DNA of 64,000 nt, from NCBI GenBank assembly GCA_963082875.1, contig OY720100.1, positions 1,984,001 through 2,048,000 of the forward strand, read 5' to 3'. Below, in pieces: positions 62,887 to 64,000 of this stretch; positions within the stretch are counted from its first letter, which is position 1, and each line of letters opens with the position of its first letter. Source of the stretch: Corella eumyota. Its lineage: Eukaryota > Chordata > Ascidiacea > Phlebobranchia > Corellidae. The notes below the pieces were generated by a model. That model was not told where the DNA came from, did no database searches, and saw nothing but the letters and a program-made list of their open reading frames with translations. A program made the translations under genes and the position numbers.

Positions 62887-64000
62887 TTAACAATCACTCG
62901 ACCTCACGGCTGTTGCAACGCTGTTAGCATTTGCAGTTGCAGGGTTGGGATAAAATATAAAACCAGGAGGACAGCTGCAAGTTGCTGTTTTTTGAATGTC
63001 GCGCGAGCTCAAAACACGAGAGTAGACAACAAAGTTCTTGATTGAACCCCTGTAAAAATAAAAAAATAAACTTTTGTAAATGTAAAAACCTAATATAGAT
63101 AGCCCTTTTTTCTATTAAGCCTTAGTCTTAAGTTGTCTTTGTCCCAAGTGTATAATAATCTTGTTTTATTATGCCTGTAAGTTGGGCATTGTTTGCGGCG
63201 ACTTAAATCTGTCGTAAGTAACAAAAAGTGGCCATACATTTAAACCCTTTTTAAACAAACACCTTCTAATTAAACCGCTTTACAAGTAAACCCCTTTTAT
63301 TTAAGCCCTTTAAAATTGAACCCTTCGTCTGAACCCCACACAATTAAACCCTTTATCTAAACCCTACTCATTTAGACCACAATGTCTGAACCCCTTACAA
63401 TAAAACCCCTTAAAATGAACCTTTTACATCTGGACCCCTTACATTTTACCCATATGTGAACCCAAAACCGAATAAAAATCCTACCTGAATGAAAATGTTG
63501 AGTGGAACTTCTGTGTTCGACTGCCATTGTTGTAAAGCTGCCCGAAAACCATCATCCTGAATCCCCTGACCCGGGTCCCGTCGTACTGGTTCCTGGACGG
63601 ATTAACTGCCACTCCATTAACATACAACCCGGCGCCCTGAGAAGCAGAATCGAACCAAACACAAATATGTTCCTGGAACAAAAAATTGGTTTCTGATTAA
63701 TATACGTTACTAAAAGTCCAGTAGTGTGGTTACAGGCCGAAAGATTTTGGGTTTAAGCCACACTATTCGACCTTTAGAATATAACTACAAACACGATGCT
63801 GAAAAAATAGAAAAATCGTTGGCAACAGCAGGTTAACTTACTTCTTTGTTCACAGCAAACCCAGTTGAAACAATGAAATCAACATGTTGGTCAGCAATGT
63901 TAAATGTTATCGAAGTCCCACTTCGTTCACTAATATGAAGTGCATAAGCGAAAGAGAAGTCATTGGTACTATAATCAAATAGAGCAACATTGCCTCGACT
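62887..64000 (-). CDS. Pentraxin-family paralogue, partial (continues beyond the window)
   Basis: The 3' part of a gene like its neighbour; the N-terminal exons lie past 64000. Exons seen: (64000)-63842, ending VDFIVSTGFAVNKE; 63672-63485, with EHICVWFDSASQGAGLYVNG and VFGQLYNNGS; and 63049-62887, with GSIKNFVVYSRVLSSRDI and a tail TCSCPPGFIFYPNP ... VRSSDC before TAA. The intron positions and the blocks ICVWF(D/N)SAS, GLYVNG and VYSRVLSS match the first gene exactly, so the two arose by tandem duplication. A collagen stalk is expected but not visible in the window. The last intron holds a degenerate AACCCT-rich tandem stretch. Confidence 0.78.
63238..63455. repeat. Degenerate AACCCTTT tandem stretch in an intron
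   Basis: About fifteen loosely spaced copies of AAACCCTTT / GAACCCCTTA-like words, each about 12-16 bp apart (TAAACCCTTT, TAAACCCCTTT, GAACCCTTC, TAAACCCTTTA, TAAACCCTACT, GAACCCCTTACA). Spacing varies, so it is a decayed minisatellite, not a clean telomere-type array. Confidence 0.65.
63718..63785 (+). repeat. tRNA-derived repeat (second SINE family), short copy
   Basis: GGCCGAAAGATTTTGGGTTTAA then GCCACACTATTCGACCTTTA; the same blocks as in the repeat at 14335. Lies in the intron upstream of exon 63672 of the partial pentraxin gene. Confidence 0.5.

Noticed and set aside
63238-63455. CRISPR-like or true telomere array
   Set aside because: Spacing is irregular and the unit is degenerate; CRISPR does not occur in animal chromosomes.

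Overview
The window is tunicate nuclear DNA, almost certainly a Ciona species. It is AT-rich, the genes are split into many short GT-AG exons, and several copies of a tRNA-headed SINE are present. The genes are a SoxB2-type Sox gene, an EDEM1 mannosidase-like gene, a uronyl 2-O-sulfotransferase, a collectin and collagen-pentraxin genes. All gene models were read by hand from splice sites and reading frames, so exon edges are accurate to about one base where I checked phase and approximate elsewhere.

Region 1 (1-26.7 kb, minus strand) is a tandem array of four related adhesion GPCR genes. Each encodes a signal peptide, C-type lectin domain(s), usually an EGF-like module, a complete or decayed hormone-receptor (HormR) module, a GAIN/GPS region and a 7TM domain. 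Gene 1 has three lectin exons; genes 2-4 have one. A tract of about 5.65 kb (about 11.51-17.20 kb) repeats almost perfectly at 18.09-23.78 kb, offset by 6,578-6,579 bp. The tract edges fall inside genes, so gene 3 is a chimera: its 5' half matches gene 2 and its 3' half matches gene 4. A foldback MITE and old tRNA-like repeat pieces lie at the same relative position behind each gene and predate the array.

Region 2 (28.4-29.9 kb, plus) is a small collectin (collagen stalk plus lectin domain) with a MITE in its second intron. Region 3 (29.9-39 kb) is mostly non-coding and surrounds a four-exon SoxB2 (Sox14/21-type) gene on the minus strand.

Region 4 (38.9-59.2 kb) holds an EDEM1-like ER quality-control gene (minus). 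Head-to-head with it is a 22-exon gene (plus) whose C-terminal half resembles the Munc13 MUN domain but which shows no C2 domain. A small unrecognised three-exon gene follows, then a type II Golgi uronyl 2-O-sulfotransferase.

Region 5 (59.2-64 kb) has a foldback GGACCACACT-type repeat between convergent genes, then two collagen/pentraxin-family genes on the minus strand, the second cut by the window end.

The window is rich in secreted or surface recognition proteins: four lectin-bearing receptors, one collectin and two pentraxin-like proteins. The lectin-GPCR array, with its chimeric member, variable sugar-binding loops and modified GPS, is the most unusual system here.
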